A stretch of DNA of 64,000 nt from Bog-756 sp963738545 (GTDB taxonomy: Bacteria > Actinomycetota > Acidimicrobiia > Acidimicrobiales > RAAP-2), in assembly GCA_963738545.1 (NCBI GenBank), contig CAVTXA010000007.1, forward strand, positions 558,001-622,000, given 5' to 3'. The position numbers and the translations under genes are program-made. Shown here piece after piece: positions 25,322 to 33,549 of this stretch. The notes under the pieces were generated by a model. The model was not told the DNA's origin. It made no database searches and saw nothing but the letters and a program-made list of their open reading frames with translations. Each line of letters starts with the position of its first letter. Positions within the stretch are counted from its first letter, which is position 1.

Positions 25322-28300
25322 GTGAGGACGAGGGGTGCGCGTTCACGCGTGGGCTGGAGGTGGCTGGCCGTCCCGGTGGTGGTCGTTGCCTCCGTCGCCG
25401 TCGTGACGGTCTCGCTTCCCGGCCCGTCGGCGGTGAGCGCCACGCCCAACCGGTCCGGCCGGGTCACCGTGCCCGTGGCCGCCTACACGCCCGATGCGCC
25501 CACGCTCCAACGTGAGGGCTGGACGGCATCGGCCAGCCAGAGCCTTGCCGGTGATCCCGCCGAGGCCGCCCTCGACGCCAACGCCTTCAGTGACTGGGTG
25601 GCCGCAGTTGGGCCGGCCACACCCGCGTCGATCACCATCGACATGCGGGCACCCCAGGTCGTCTCCGGTCTCATCTACGAGCCGCCGCAGACTCCGTCGC
25701 CCGTGGGCGTGATCGGCCGCTACAGCATCGGTGTCAGCAACGACGGCGTCACCTTCATCACGGTCGCCACCGGCACCTGGTCGGACACGACCGTCGTCAA
25801 GCAGATCGGCTTCGACCCGGCCGACACCCGGTTCGTGCGGCTCACCGCGGTGTCCCCGGCGGCCGGCACCGGAACCGAGGTCGCCGCGGCGGAGATCTAC
25901 CTACAGGGTGTCCCCCATGTTCTCGCCGCCCCGGCGCCGTCGAACACGCTGACGGCCCAGAGGCTGCTGGCCACCCAGGCGCCCACCATCAGCACCAACC
26001 CCGCCGTGGTCGGCGAGTGGGGGCCGACCATCGGCTTCCCCATCATTCCCGTTGCCGCCGCCCTCCTGCCCAACAACGAGATGTTGGTGTGGTCAGCGGA
26101 TCAGGCGCTCGCCTACGGAGGGGGCAATGATCCCTACACCCAGACCGCCATCCTCAATTTGACCACCGGTGCGGTCAGCGAGGACACGGTCTCCAACACC
26201 AATCACAACATGTTCTGCCCCGGCGTGGTCATCCTGCCCGACGGGGAGGTCATGGTCACCGGCGGTCTGAGCGACCAGCAGACCAGTATCTACAACCCGG
26301 CCACCAACACCTGGCGGGCCGGGCCCCCGATGAACATCGGACGCGGCTACCAAGGCATGACCCTGCTGTCCAACGGCCAGGCCTTCACCCTGGGCGGTTC
26401 GTGGTCGGGGCTCCTCGGCGGCAAGCTCGGGGAGATCTGGTCACCCACCGGCAGTTGGCGGGAGTTGACCAACGTCCCGGCCACGCCCATGTACACCGCT
26501 GACGCCCAGGGGGTCTACCGCGCCGACAACCACGGTTGGTTCATCGCCAGCTCCGGGGGCAGCGTCCTCCAGGCCGGACCGTCCAAGCAGATGAACTGGA
26601 TCTCCACGACCGGGGCCGGGTCCATCACGCCGGCCGGCACGCGAGGCACGAGCGCGGATGCCATGAACGGCAACGCCGTCTACTACGACACCAACAAGGT
26701 GATCACCATGGGGGGCGCACCCGACTACCAGAACGCCAACGCCACCAACCAGGCCTACCAGGTCCAGATCGGCTCCCCGGGTACGGATCCGACTGTCACC
26801 CAGGTGGGCTCGATGAACTACGCACGCGCCTTCGCCAACAGTGTGGTGCTGCCCAATGGGCAGGTGGTCACCATGGGTGGGCAGACCTACGCCGTGCCCT
26901 TCAGCGACGCCAACTCGGTCCTCAACGCCGAGCTGTGGGATCCGACCACCGGGACCTTCACCGTCATGGCCCCGGAGGCCGAGCCACGCAACTACCACTC
27001 GGTGGGGATCTTGCTGCCTGACGGTCGGGTGTTCTCGGGAGGGGGCGGTCTCTGTGGCACCTGCTCGACCAACCACCCCGACGGACAGATCTTCACACCG
27101 CCCTACCTGCTGAACGCCGACGGCACGCTGCGAACCCGGCCCACCATCACGTCGGCCCCGACCACGGCCGCCACCGGGCAGACGATCACGGTGACCACCG
27201 GTGGACCGGTCACCCAGTTCGCCATGGTGCGCTACGGCGAATCGACCCACTCGGTGGACAACGATCAACGGCGGGTGCCCTTGTCGATCGTGTCGTCGAG
27301 CGGCGATACCTACCAACTGGCCGTACCCTCCGACCCGGGCATCGCCCTGCCCGGGCCCTACATGCTGTTCGCGCTGGATGCCAGCGGCACGCCCAGTGTC
27401 TCCACCACCCTCTCGATCACCAACGTCGCCACGCAGCCGCCGTCGAACCCCTATGGCCGGACGGTCTTTCTCGACGGACCGGCCGCCTACTGGCCGCTCA
27501 ACGACACGGGTGGCGCCACGGCCACGGACGTCAGTGGCAACGGCGACACGGGCAGCTACCTGGGCGGTGGATTCACCTACGGCGTTCCCAGCCCGGCGGA
27601 GGGGTCGGGGGGCCGGGCGGTCACGCTCAACGGCACGACCAGCCAGATCGTGGCTTCCCAACCCATTACCGACCCCACCACCTACACCGAGGAGATGTGG
27701 TTCAAGACCACCACGACCTCGGGTGGCACCCTCATGGGCTTCGGCACCTCGCCCAGCGGGACGACGTCGACCAGCCGGGACCGCATCGTGTACATGGCCA
27801 ACAACGGCCAGATCTATTTCGGCGTCTACGCCGGGACCCCCGTCACGATCAACACGCCCCTCTCCTACAACGACGGCGCCTGGCACCACCTCGTGGCCAC
27901 CCAGGGGCCCGACGGCATGCACCTCTATGTCGACGGCCAGCCGGTGGCCGCCAACACCACGGCCGGCGCCCAGAGCTACCTCGGCTACTGGCGGGTGGGA
28001 GCGGAGAACCTGGCCGGGTGGTCGAACTCACCCACCAGCAACTACTTCGCCGGCACCCTCTCGGACGTGGCCTTCTACAGCGCCGAGCTGTCCGCCGGCC
28101 AGGTGCTCGCGCACTACCAGGCCGCCCCACCCCCTCCGCCCAGCTGTCCGGTCGGTTGGACCTGCTCGGACATCGGTGGCCCCCTCCCCACCGGCCATCA
28201 GACCCTGACCGGTTCCAGCTGGTCGGTCATCGGGGGCGGCGGCGACATCTGGGGGACGTCCGACGCCTTCCACCTCGTCGATCAGACCCTGGCCGCTGAC

Positions 28301-29485
28301 GGCACGGTGACCGCCCACGTGACCGGTCAGACGGACACCAGCGTCTGGGCCAAGGCCGGTGTCATGCTCCGGTCCACCACCGATCCCGGGTCGCCGTACT
28401 ACGCGGCCTTCGTGACGCCGGCCAACGGGGTGGCCGTCCAATGGCGGACCGTCCAGGGGGGCACCTCCACGCAGGTGACCACCCCGGGAACGGTGCCCAC
28501 CTACCTGCGCGTGGCCCGCACGACGGCCGGGGGCGTCGTGACCTACACGGCGTACACCTCGACCGACGGCACGACGTGGACGGCCGTGCCCGGTTCGACC
28601 CAGACCGTATCCGGCCTCTCCGGCAGCGTGTTGGCCGGACTGGCGGTCACCTCGCACAACCAGGGGACCGCATCGACGGCGGGCTTCGACACGGTGTCGG
28701 TGACGGCGGCCGCACCCACGGTCAGCGCCGTCTCGCCCCCGTCCGGCACCAGCGCCGGAGGCACGGCGGTGACCATCACCGGCACCGGGTTCACCGGTGC
28801 CACCCGGGTGGCCTTCGGCACCGTGGCCGCCAGCTACACCGTGGTCTCGTCCACCCAGATCACCGCCGTCTCCCCGGCCGAGCCGGCAGGCCTGCGCAAC
28901 GTCTTCGTCACCACCCCGGGCGGCACCAGTGCGGCGGTGATGGCGGACTGGTTCTACGTCGCACCTCCCCCACCCACGGTCAGCGCCGTCTCGCCCCCGT
29001 CCGGCACCAGCGCCGGAGGCACGGCGGTGACCATCACCGGCACCGGGTTCACCGGTGCCACCCGGGTGGCCTTCGGCACCGTGGCCGCCAGCTACACCGT
29101 GGTCTCGTCCACCCAGATCACCGCCGTCTCCCCGGCCGAGCCGGCAGGCCTGCGCAACGTCTTCGTCACCACCCCGGGCGGCACCAGTGCGGCGGTGATG
29201 GCGGACTGGTTCTACGTCGCACCTCCCCCACCCACGGTCAGCGCCGTCTCGCCCCCGTCCGGCACCAGCGCCGGAGGCACGGCGGTGACCATCACCGGCA
29301 CCGGGTTCACCGGTGCCACCCGGGTGGCCTTCGGCACCGTGGCCGCCAGCTACACCGTGGTCTCGTCCACCCAGATCACCGCCGTCTCCCCGGCCGAGCC
29401 GGCAGGCCTGCGCAACGTCTTCGTCACCACCCCGGGCGGCACCAGTGCGGCGGTGATGGCGGACTGGTTCTACGTCGGCCCGTAG
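25322..29485 (+). CDS. Secreted galactose oxidase-type copper radical oxidase with LamG-like and three identical IPT/TIG domains
   Basis: The 1387-residue protein carries a signal peptide (RTRGARSRVGWR, a hydrophobic core, then PSAVSA), an F5/8-type carbohydrate-binding domain (about 50-190) and a kelch-propeller oxidase domain. All catalytic residues of fungal galactose oxidase have counterparts: C299 (HNMFCPG) and Y343 (RGYQ) for the Cys-Tyr cofactor, stacking W361 (GGSWSG), ligands Y558-H559 (RNYHS) and H643 (STHSVDNDQRR). An E-set domain, a LamG/concanavalin-like domain (about 715-920) and another beta-sandwich follow, then three 86-residue IPT/TIG repeats. It should oxidise a primary alcohol, galactose C6 or similar, to the aldehyde and H2O2. 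It converges on an MFS gene with a one-base gap. Confidence 0.88.
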   Translation: MRTRGARSRVGWRWLAVPVVVVASVAVVTVSLPGPSAVSATPNRSGRVTVPVAAYTPDAPTLQREGWTASASQSLAGDPAEAALDANAFSDWVAAVGPATPASITIDMRAPQVVSGLIYEPPQTPSPVGVIGRYSIGVSNDGVTFITVATGTWSDTTVVKQIGFDPADTRFVRLTAVSPAAGTGTEVAAAEIYLQGVPHVLAAPAPSNTLTAQRLLATQAPTISTNPAVVGEWGPTIGFPIIPVAAALLPNNEMLVWSADQALAYGGGNDPYTQTAILNLTTGAVSEDTVSNTNHNMFCPGVVILPDGEVMVTGGLSDQQTSIYNPATNTWRAGPPMNIGRGYQGMTLLSNGQAFTLGGSWSGLLGGKLGEIWSPTGSWRELTNVPATPMYTADAQGVYRADNHGWFIASSGGSVLQAGPSKQMNWISTTGAGSITPAGTRGTSADAMNGNAVYYDTNKVITMGGAPDYQNANATNQAYQVQIGSPGTDPTVTQVGSMNYARAFANSVVLPNGQVVTMGGQTYAVPFSDANSVLNAELWDPTTGTFTVMAPEAEPRNYHSVGILLPDGRVFSGGGGLCGTCSTNHPDGQIFTPPYLLNADGTLRTRPTITSAPTTAATGQTITVTTGGPVTQFAMVRYGESTHSVDNDQRRVPLSIVSSSGDTYQLAVPSDPGIALPGPYMLFALDASGTPSVSTTLSITNVATQPPSNPYGRTVFLDGPAAYWPLNDTGGATATDVSGNGDTGSYLGGGFTYGVPSPAEGSGGRAVTLNGTTSQIVASQPITDPTTYTEEMWFKTTTTSGGTLMGFGTSPSGTTSTSRDRIVYMANNGQIYFGVYAGTPVTINTPLSYNDGAWHHLVATQGPDGMHLYVDGQPVAANTTAGAQSYLGYWRVGAENLAGWSNSPTSNYFAGTLSDVAFYSAELSAGQVLAHYQAAPPPPPSCPVGWTCSDIGGPLPTGHQTLTGSSWSVIGGGGDIWGTSDAFHLVDQTLAADGTVTAHVTGQTDTSVWAKAGVMLRSTTDPGSPYYAAFVTPANGVAVQWRTVQGGTSTQVTTPGTVPTYLRVARTTAGGVVTYTAYTSTDGTTWTAVPGSTQTVSGLSGSVLAGLAVTSHNQGTASTAGFDTVSVTAAAPTVSAVSPPSGTSAGGTAVTITGTGFTGATRVAFGTVAASYTVVSSTQITAVSPAEPAGLRNVFVTTPGGTSAAVMADWFYVAPPPPTVSAVSPPSGTSAGGTAVTITGTGFTGATRVAFGTVAASYTVVSSTQITAVSPAEPAGLRNVFVTTPGGTSAAVMADWFYVAPPPPTVSAVSPPSGTSAGGTAVTITGTGFTGATRVAFGTVAASYTVVSSTQITAVSPAEPAGLRNVFVTTPGGTSAAVMADWFYVGP
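28715..29485 (+). repeat. Three tandem 258-bp repeats coding IPT/TIG domains
   Basis: Units at 28715-28972, 28973-29230 and 29231-29485 (last unit truncated by the stop) appear identical base for base over the compared sequence. Each encodes 86 residues beginning PTVSAVSPPSGTSAGGTAV and ending DWFYVAPPP. Identity at silent positions shows recent duplication or gene conversion. Confidence 0.92.
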
Positions 29486-29486
29486 C

Positions 29487-31112
29487 TCAGACCGCCGGCA
29501 CCTCGGGCGGCAGGCCCGACGGGTCACCGCGGGGTGTGTTGCGCACGAAGAAGCCGCACACACCGGCCAGCACGGCGGCGATGGCCCCGACGGCGTAGGC
29601 GCGGTGGAACGAGGCCAGTGATCCCACCCCGCCGTGGGCCGATGCCTGCACGGTCACCATCACCTGGATGCCGGCGACGATCCCGATCTGGGTGATGAGC
29701 TGCTGGGCCGCGCTCATCACCCCCAACTCGTCCTCGGCAACTTCGTTGGACGCCGAGGACACCGTGGACGGCGTGGACAGCCCGATGCCCACCCCGGACA
29801 GGGCGAGGGCGATGATGATCACCAGCAACGACGGGCTCGATCCGAGCTGGGTGAAGACCAGCATGGAGGCGGTGAGCACGACGGCCCCGGCCATCACCAG
29901 CGAGCGCTCGCCCACCTTGACGGCGGCATAGCCCGCTGCCGGCGCCACCAGGGAGAACAAGAGCGGCCGGGCCGTGGAGACCAGGCCGGCCCGGGTCTCG
30001 CTGTAGCCGTAGATGCCCTCCATGAGGATGGGGAAGAGGAAGAACCCGCCCATGTAGGCGAAGTTGAGGAGGGCCCGGGCCCCGAGGGGGAAGACGAAGT
30101 TGCGCATCTTGAAGTACCGCAGGGGGATCAGGGGCTTCGGGGCCCGGCGCTCGTGGGCCACGAAGACAACGCCGGCGCCGAGGGACAGGGCGAACACGGC
30201 CAGGGTGGCCGGGGAGGTGAAGCCCCACGACGGCGCCTCGTTGAGAGCCAGCAGTCCGGCCGTGACCGCCAGGGCGAGGGTCCACGACCCCATCCAGTCC
30301 ATCTGTCGCCACGGGCTGGGGGTGGGCCCGGTGGCGGAGCCGGGGGGGCCGGTGACCGAGCGGGCCGCCCCCTCGGGGCCACGGTCGTGGGCGGGTAGCA
30401 CCACGATGGCCAGGGCGGCGGCGATGGCCATGAGCGGCAGCTCGCCCCAGAACAGGGCCCGCCAGCCGAAGTACTGGATGATGGGCGCGCCGATCGTCAC
30501 CCCGAGCACCGGACCGCCCGCCCCGACCAGGGCCCACCATCCCATGGCCTTCACCCGGTCCTCGTGCGAGAAGGCCTGGAGCACCAAGGCCATGGACGCG
30601 GCCCCGGTGGCGGCTCCCTGGACCCCGTCGAACAGCCGGGCGGCGATGAGCACCCCGGCCGTGGGGGCCGAGGCGGTCAGCACCACACTGACGGCGGCGC
30701 CCGACAGCCCCCACAGGTAGAGCTTGCGGTAGCCACGCAGGTCGCCGAGCTTGCCGAGGACCGGAGCGGCTACCCCGAAGGCCAGCAAGGGTCCGGTCGA
30801 GGTCCAGGTGAGCGTGGACACCGAGGTGTGGAGCTGGCGGGCCACCTGGGGCAGGGCCACCACGAAGACGGTGAAGGTGATGTTGACCGACAGCAGCCCG
30901 GCCAGGACAGTCCACAGCACCCACCACTGGTAGCGGTCCGAGCGGGTGAGGCGCCGATGGACGCGGTGGCGGAAGAGGATCGGCCACGGCACCACGATGC
31001 CGCCCTCGGCACCGGCACCGGTCCCACTGAGGAGGGCCTCTGCCGACCGGACCTCTTCGGGATCGAAGGCCTGGTCCTCGCCGGGACGGTCGGAGCCCCG
31101 GACCGGGGACAT
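29487..31112 (-). CDS. MFS transporter, DHA2 (14-helix) drug-efflux type
   Basis: The 541-residue protein has an N-terminal cytoplasmic tail of about 60 residues and about 14 hydrophobic helices, from WVLWTVLAGLLSVNITFTVF onward. The first extracytoplasmic loop and motif A region (GKLGDLRGYRKLYLWGL) match DHA2 proton antiporters of the EmrB/QacA type. The usual role is export of toxic or signalling small molecules; the substrate is unknown. The start codon lies 3 nt after the stop of the short-chain dehydrogenase gene, so the two are probably one operon. Confidence 0.83.
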   Translation of the reverse strand: MSPVRGSDRPGEDQAFDPEEVRSAEALLSGTGAGAEGGIVVPWPILFRHRVHRRLTRSDRYQWWVLWTVLAGLLSVNITFTVFVVALPQVARQLHTSVSTLTWTSTGPLLAFGVAAPVLGKLGDLRGYRKLYLWGLSGAAVSVVLTASAPTAGVLIAARLFDGVQGAATGAASMALVLQAFSHEDRVKAMGWWALVGAGGPVLGVTIGAPIIQYFGWRALFWGELPLMAIAAALAIVVLPAHDRGPEGAARSVTGPPGSATGPTPSPWRQMDWMGSWTLALAVTAGLLALNEAPSWGFTSPATLAVFALSLGAGVVFVAHERRAPKPLIPLRYFKMRNFVFPLGARALLNFAYMGGFFLFPILMEGIYGYSETRAGLVSTARPLLFSLVAPAAGYAAVKVGERSLVMAGAVVLTASMLVFTQLGSSPSLLVIIIALALSGVGIGLSTPSTVSSASNEVAEDELGVMSAAQQLITQIGIVAGIQVMVTVQASAHGGVGSLASFHRAYAVGAIAAVLAGVCGFFVRNTPRGDPSGLPPEVPAV

Positions 31113-31115
31113 CCC

Positions 31116-31994
31116 TCAGCCTCCGAGCCGGTGCATCTCCGCTGCCAACTCGGCCACCGTCCAGCGTTCGTCCTTGTCGATGGACTCGGTCATGGTCCAG
31201 GGCTGGAAGAGACGGACCTGCCCGCCCTGGACGAAGAACACCCGGCCCGTGGCCGGGCACGACTCGGTGGCCAGGTAGGCCGCCAGCGGAGAGACGTTGG
31301 CGGGATCCCAGCTGTCGAACTCGGCGGCGTCCCGGGGGGCGCGGACGATGTCGGACAGTCCCGGGGTCTGCTCGGTCATCCGGGTCCGGGCGGCCGGGGC
31401 GATGGCGTTGACCCGCACGCCGTAGCGCACCAGCTCCTCGGCGGCGATGACGGTGAACGCGGCGATCCCGGCCTTGGCCGCGCCGTAGTTGGACTGACCG
31501 GGATTGCCCAGCAGGCCCGAGGTGGACGACGTATTGATGACCGACGCCCGGACCTCCTTGCCCTCCTTGGTCCGGGCCCGCCAGTGGGCGGCGGCGTGCC
31601 GGGTGGGCACGAAGTGGCCCTTCAGGTGGACGTGGACCACCGAGTCCCACTCGGCCTCGGACATGTTGACCAGCACCCGGTCCCGGAGGATGCCGGCGTT
31701 GTTGACCAGGATGTCGAGGTCGCCGTAGGTCTCCACGGCGACGTCGACGAGCCGCTTGCCCCCCTCCCAGTCGCACACGTCGTCGGTGTTGGCCACGGCG
31801 CGTCCGCCCGCCGCGGTGATCTCGTCCACCACCTGCTGGGCCGGCGAGCGGTCGTCCCCCGAGCCGTCCACGGCGCCGCCGAGGTCGTTGACCACCACGT
31901 TGGCCCCTTCGGAGGCGAAGAACAGGGCGTGCTCCCGCCCGATTCCACGACCGGCACCGGTGATGATGGCGGTGCGTCCGTCGAGTGCTCCCAT
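31116..31994 (-). CDS. Short-chain dehydrogenase/reductase (hydroxyacyl-CoA dehydrogenase-like)
   Basis: The 292-residue protein has the classical SDR features: TGAGRGIG nucleotide loop, NNAG in LVNNAGILRDRV, catalytic serine in NTSSTSGLLGNPGQ and YGAAK (YxxxK). VVNDLGG after the second strand and the longer insertion resemble the (3R)-hydroxyacyl-CoA dehydrogenase domain of multifunctional enzyme type 2. The likely substrate is a 3-hydroxyacyl-CoA or steroid-like compound, with NAD preferred because an acidic residue follows beta-2. GGGGG sits 9 nt before the ATG. It is followed by the MFS gene. Confidence 0.82.
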   Translation of the reverse strand: MGALDGRTAIITGAGRGIGREHALFFASEGANVVVNDLGGAVDGSGDDRSPAQQVVDEITAAGGRAVANTDDVCDWEGGKRLVDVAVETYGDLDILVNNAGILRDRVLVNMSEAEWDSVVHVHLKGHFVPTRHAAAHWRARTKEGKEVRASVINTSSTSGLLGNPGQSNYGAAKAGIAAFTVIAAEELVRYGVRVNAIAPAARTRMTEQTPGLSDIVRAPRDAAEFDSWDPANVSPLAAYLATESCPATGRVFFVQGGQVRLFQPWTMTESIDKDERWTVAELAAEMHRLGG

Positions 31995-32095
31995 GGTGTC
32001 GGTCCCCCTGAGGTGCCTGTGCTGATGGTGGCCGGCGCGCCGGGAGTGGTCTCCCGCCGGTGTCGGACCACGTTGGCAGGGGCTCCGCTACCGGG

Positions 32096-33226
32096 TCAAA
32101 CCGGCACCGCCGCCCCGGCGGCCAGGGTGACCACGGGGACGGGCCGGTCGACGAGCTGGCCCAGGCCGGCGTCGGCCACCCTGGTCACCATGCGCCGCAC
32201 CCGGGACCGGTCGCCGGCCACCAGCATGTACTCGGTGTTGCGGAGGTGGGACACGGTGCCCACCTTGCGGCCGGCCGGGTTGTGGATGCCGATCCTCGCC
32301 CCCACGTACCGGGCCGAGTCGAAGGCCAGCACGGCCACGTGGCCCCGACCGGCGCACAGGGCGTGGAGTTCGTCGAAGCTCAGCCAGGACTCGTTGTTGT
32401 AGGACAGGATGACCACGTCGGCACGGACCGACTCCACCACCTGGGCCAGGGCCACCGGCATGGTCCGTCGGCCGTTGAACGCGCTGCGGCGAGCCGGGTC
32501 CCGGAGATCGTCACGCTTGCAGGCCACGCCGTAGAACGGGGGGGCGTCCCAGGCCACGATGGTCTCCCACACGTGGTAGTTGGAGTCGTAGCGGTGCTGG
32601 TTGTAGGGCGGGTCGAGGTAGGCCAGGTCCACCCCGGGGAGTCCGCCCGGCCCGACCAGGGCACAGGCGTCCCCCTGCACGGCCCGCCCCGGGCCGGCCA
32701 GCAGGTCCGGGACCCGCAGCACCAGGGGCTGGAGGGACCGGGCCGCCCACTGCTTCAGGTAGGCCATCTGCAGCCCGGTGGTCGAGTCGACCCGGTCGGC
32801 CGCCTCGAGCAGGCTGGTGAGGAGGACCGGCCACAGGTCGGTGCCGGCGTACTCGGCCTCGATCACGTCCCGCACGGCGTCGATCCGGGCGCCGTTCTCG
32901 GGTCGGAAGTAGCGGGAGGCCAGGCAGAAGGTGTCGGTGACGTAGCCCGGACGACCCTCGACCGAGTTCAGCCGGTCCACGGCGGCCTCCACGTCGGCCA
33001 TCAGGCCCGCCCGGGACGAGGGATCGGTGGCCACGTAGCAGCGGGCCAGGACGTGGGCCAACCGGGCGCTGTCGGCTGCGGTCACCTCGAGCCCGAGCGC
33101 CTTCCACGCCTGGGAGACCCGGGTGGTGCCACAGAACAGGTCGAGCCCGGTGCGGGCCCCCGAGGCCTCGGCCAGCGCGGCCAGGACGGGCACCAGGCGG
33201 CGCTTGGATCCCAGGTACTTGATCAC
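32096..33226 (-). CDS. DNA adenine-type methyltransferase (D12/COG3392-like), no restriction partner
   Basis: The 376-residue protein starts IKYLGSKRRLVPVLAAL, has a SAM-binding motif LDLFCGTTRVSQAWKALG near residue 35 and the catalytic motif LDPPYNQHRYDSNYHVWETI near residue 195. FLAG-like target-recognition regions lie between. DPPY with this order indicates an alpha-type amino-methyltransferase acting on adenine N6 (cytosine N4 is not excluded). No endonuclease gene is adjacent, so an orphan, possibly regulatory, enzyme is likely. The GTG at 33226 has no good Shine-Dalgarno and lies 12 nt after the stop of the small metal-binding gene, suggesting translational coupling in the kinase-small protein-methyltransferase unit. 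Confidence 0.82.
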   Translation of the reverse strand: MIKYLGSKRRLVPVLAALAEASGARTGLDLFCGTTRVSQAWKALGLEVTAADSARLAHVLARCYVATDPSSRAGLMADVEAAVDRLNSVEGRPGYVTDTFCLASRYFRPENGARIDAVRDVIEAEYAGTDLWPVLLTSLLEAADRVDSTTGLQMAYLKQWAARSLQPLVLRVPDLLAGPGRAVQGDACALVGPGGLPGVDLAYLDPPYNQHRYDSNYHVWETIVAWDAPPFYGVACKRDDLRDPARRSAFNGRRTMPVALAQVVESVRADVVILSYNNESWLSFDELHALCAGRGHVAVLAFDSARYVGARIGIHNPAGRKVGTVSHLRNTEYMLVAGDRSRVRRMVTRVADAGLGQLVDRPVPVVTLAAGAAVPV

Positions 33227-33237
33227 CGGTGCGCCGG

Positions 33238-33549
33238 TCAGCGGCGGCCGAACCGGCGGAACCACCAGTCCGGGTCGCGAGCGTGGGCGTGGAAGTGGTC
33301 CGGGATCTGACGCATGACCCGGTCGAAGGACCACACACCGGCCCCGAGGCGTTCGTCGGCCACCCGACCCAGCTGGGCCAGCATGTGGTCCACCTCGGTC
33401 TCGGGGGGTTCGTTGCCGTGCTGCTTCCACACCACCATGGGCACGTCGCACACTTCGCAGGCCGCCACCCAGCAGACGTCGTCCTCGTGGAACCACTCGG
33501 TGATCCGCGCCGCCTCGCACAGCTCGCAGTCCGGGGCGGTCGGCGTCAC
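33238..33549 (-). CDS. Small CxxC-containing protein between kinase and methyltransferase, function unknown
   Basis: The 103-residue protein has two CxxC pairs, CELCEAARITEWFHEDD and ACEVCDVPMVVW, spaced 24 residues apart, which suggests a zinc ribbon. The C-terminus is striking: RQIPDHFHAHARDPDWWFRR, with a His-rich DHFHAHARDP segment slightly reminiscent of HIT-family HxHxH motifs. I do not recognise a characterised family. The GTG at 33549 overlaps the correct stop codon of the PASTA kinase (GTGA), while the frameshift in that kinase makes the raw sequence read as one fused protein. Overlap on one side and 12 nt on the other tie it to the kinase and the DNA methyltransferase. Confidence 0.75.
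   Translation of the reverse strand: MTPTAPDCELCEAARITEWFHEDDVCWVAACEVCDVPMVVWKQHGNEPPETEVDHMLAQLGRVADERLGAGVWSFDRVMRQIPDHFHAHARDPDWWFRRFGRR

Noticed and set aside
32096..33226. Complete restriction-modification system
   Set aside because: Only the methyltransferase is recognisable. The neighbours are a kinase, a small CxxC protein and a short-chain dehydrogenase, none with nuclease motifs.
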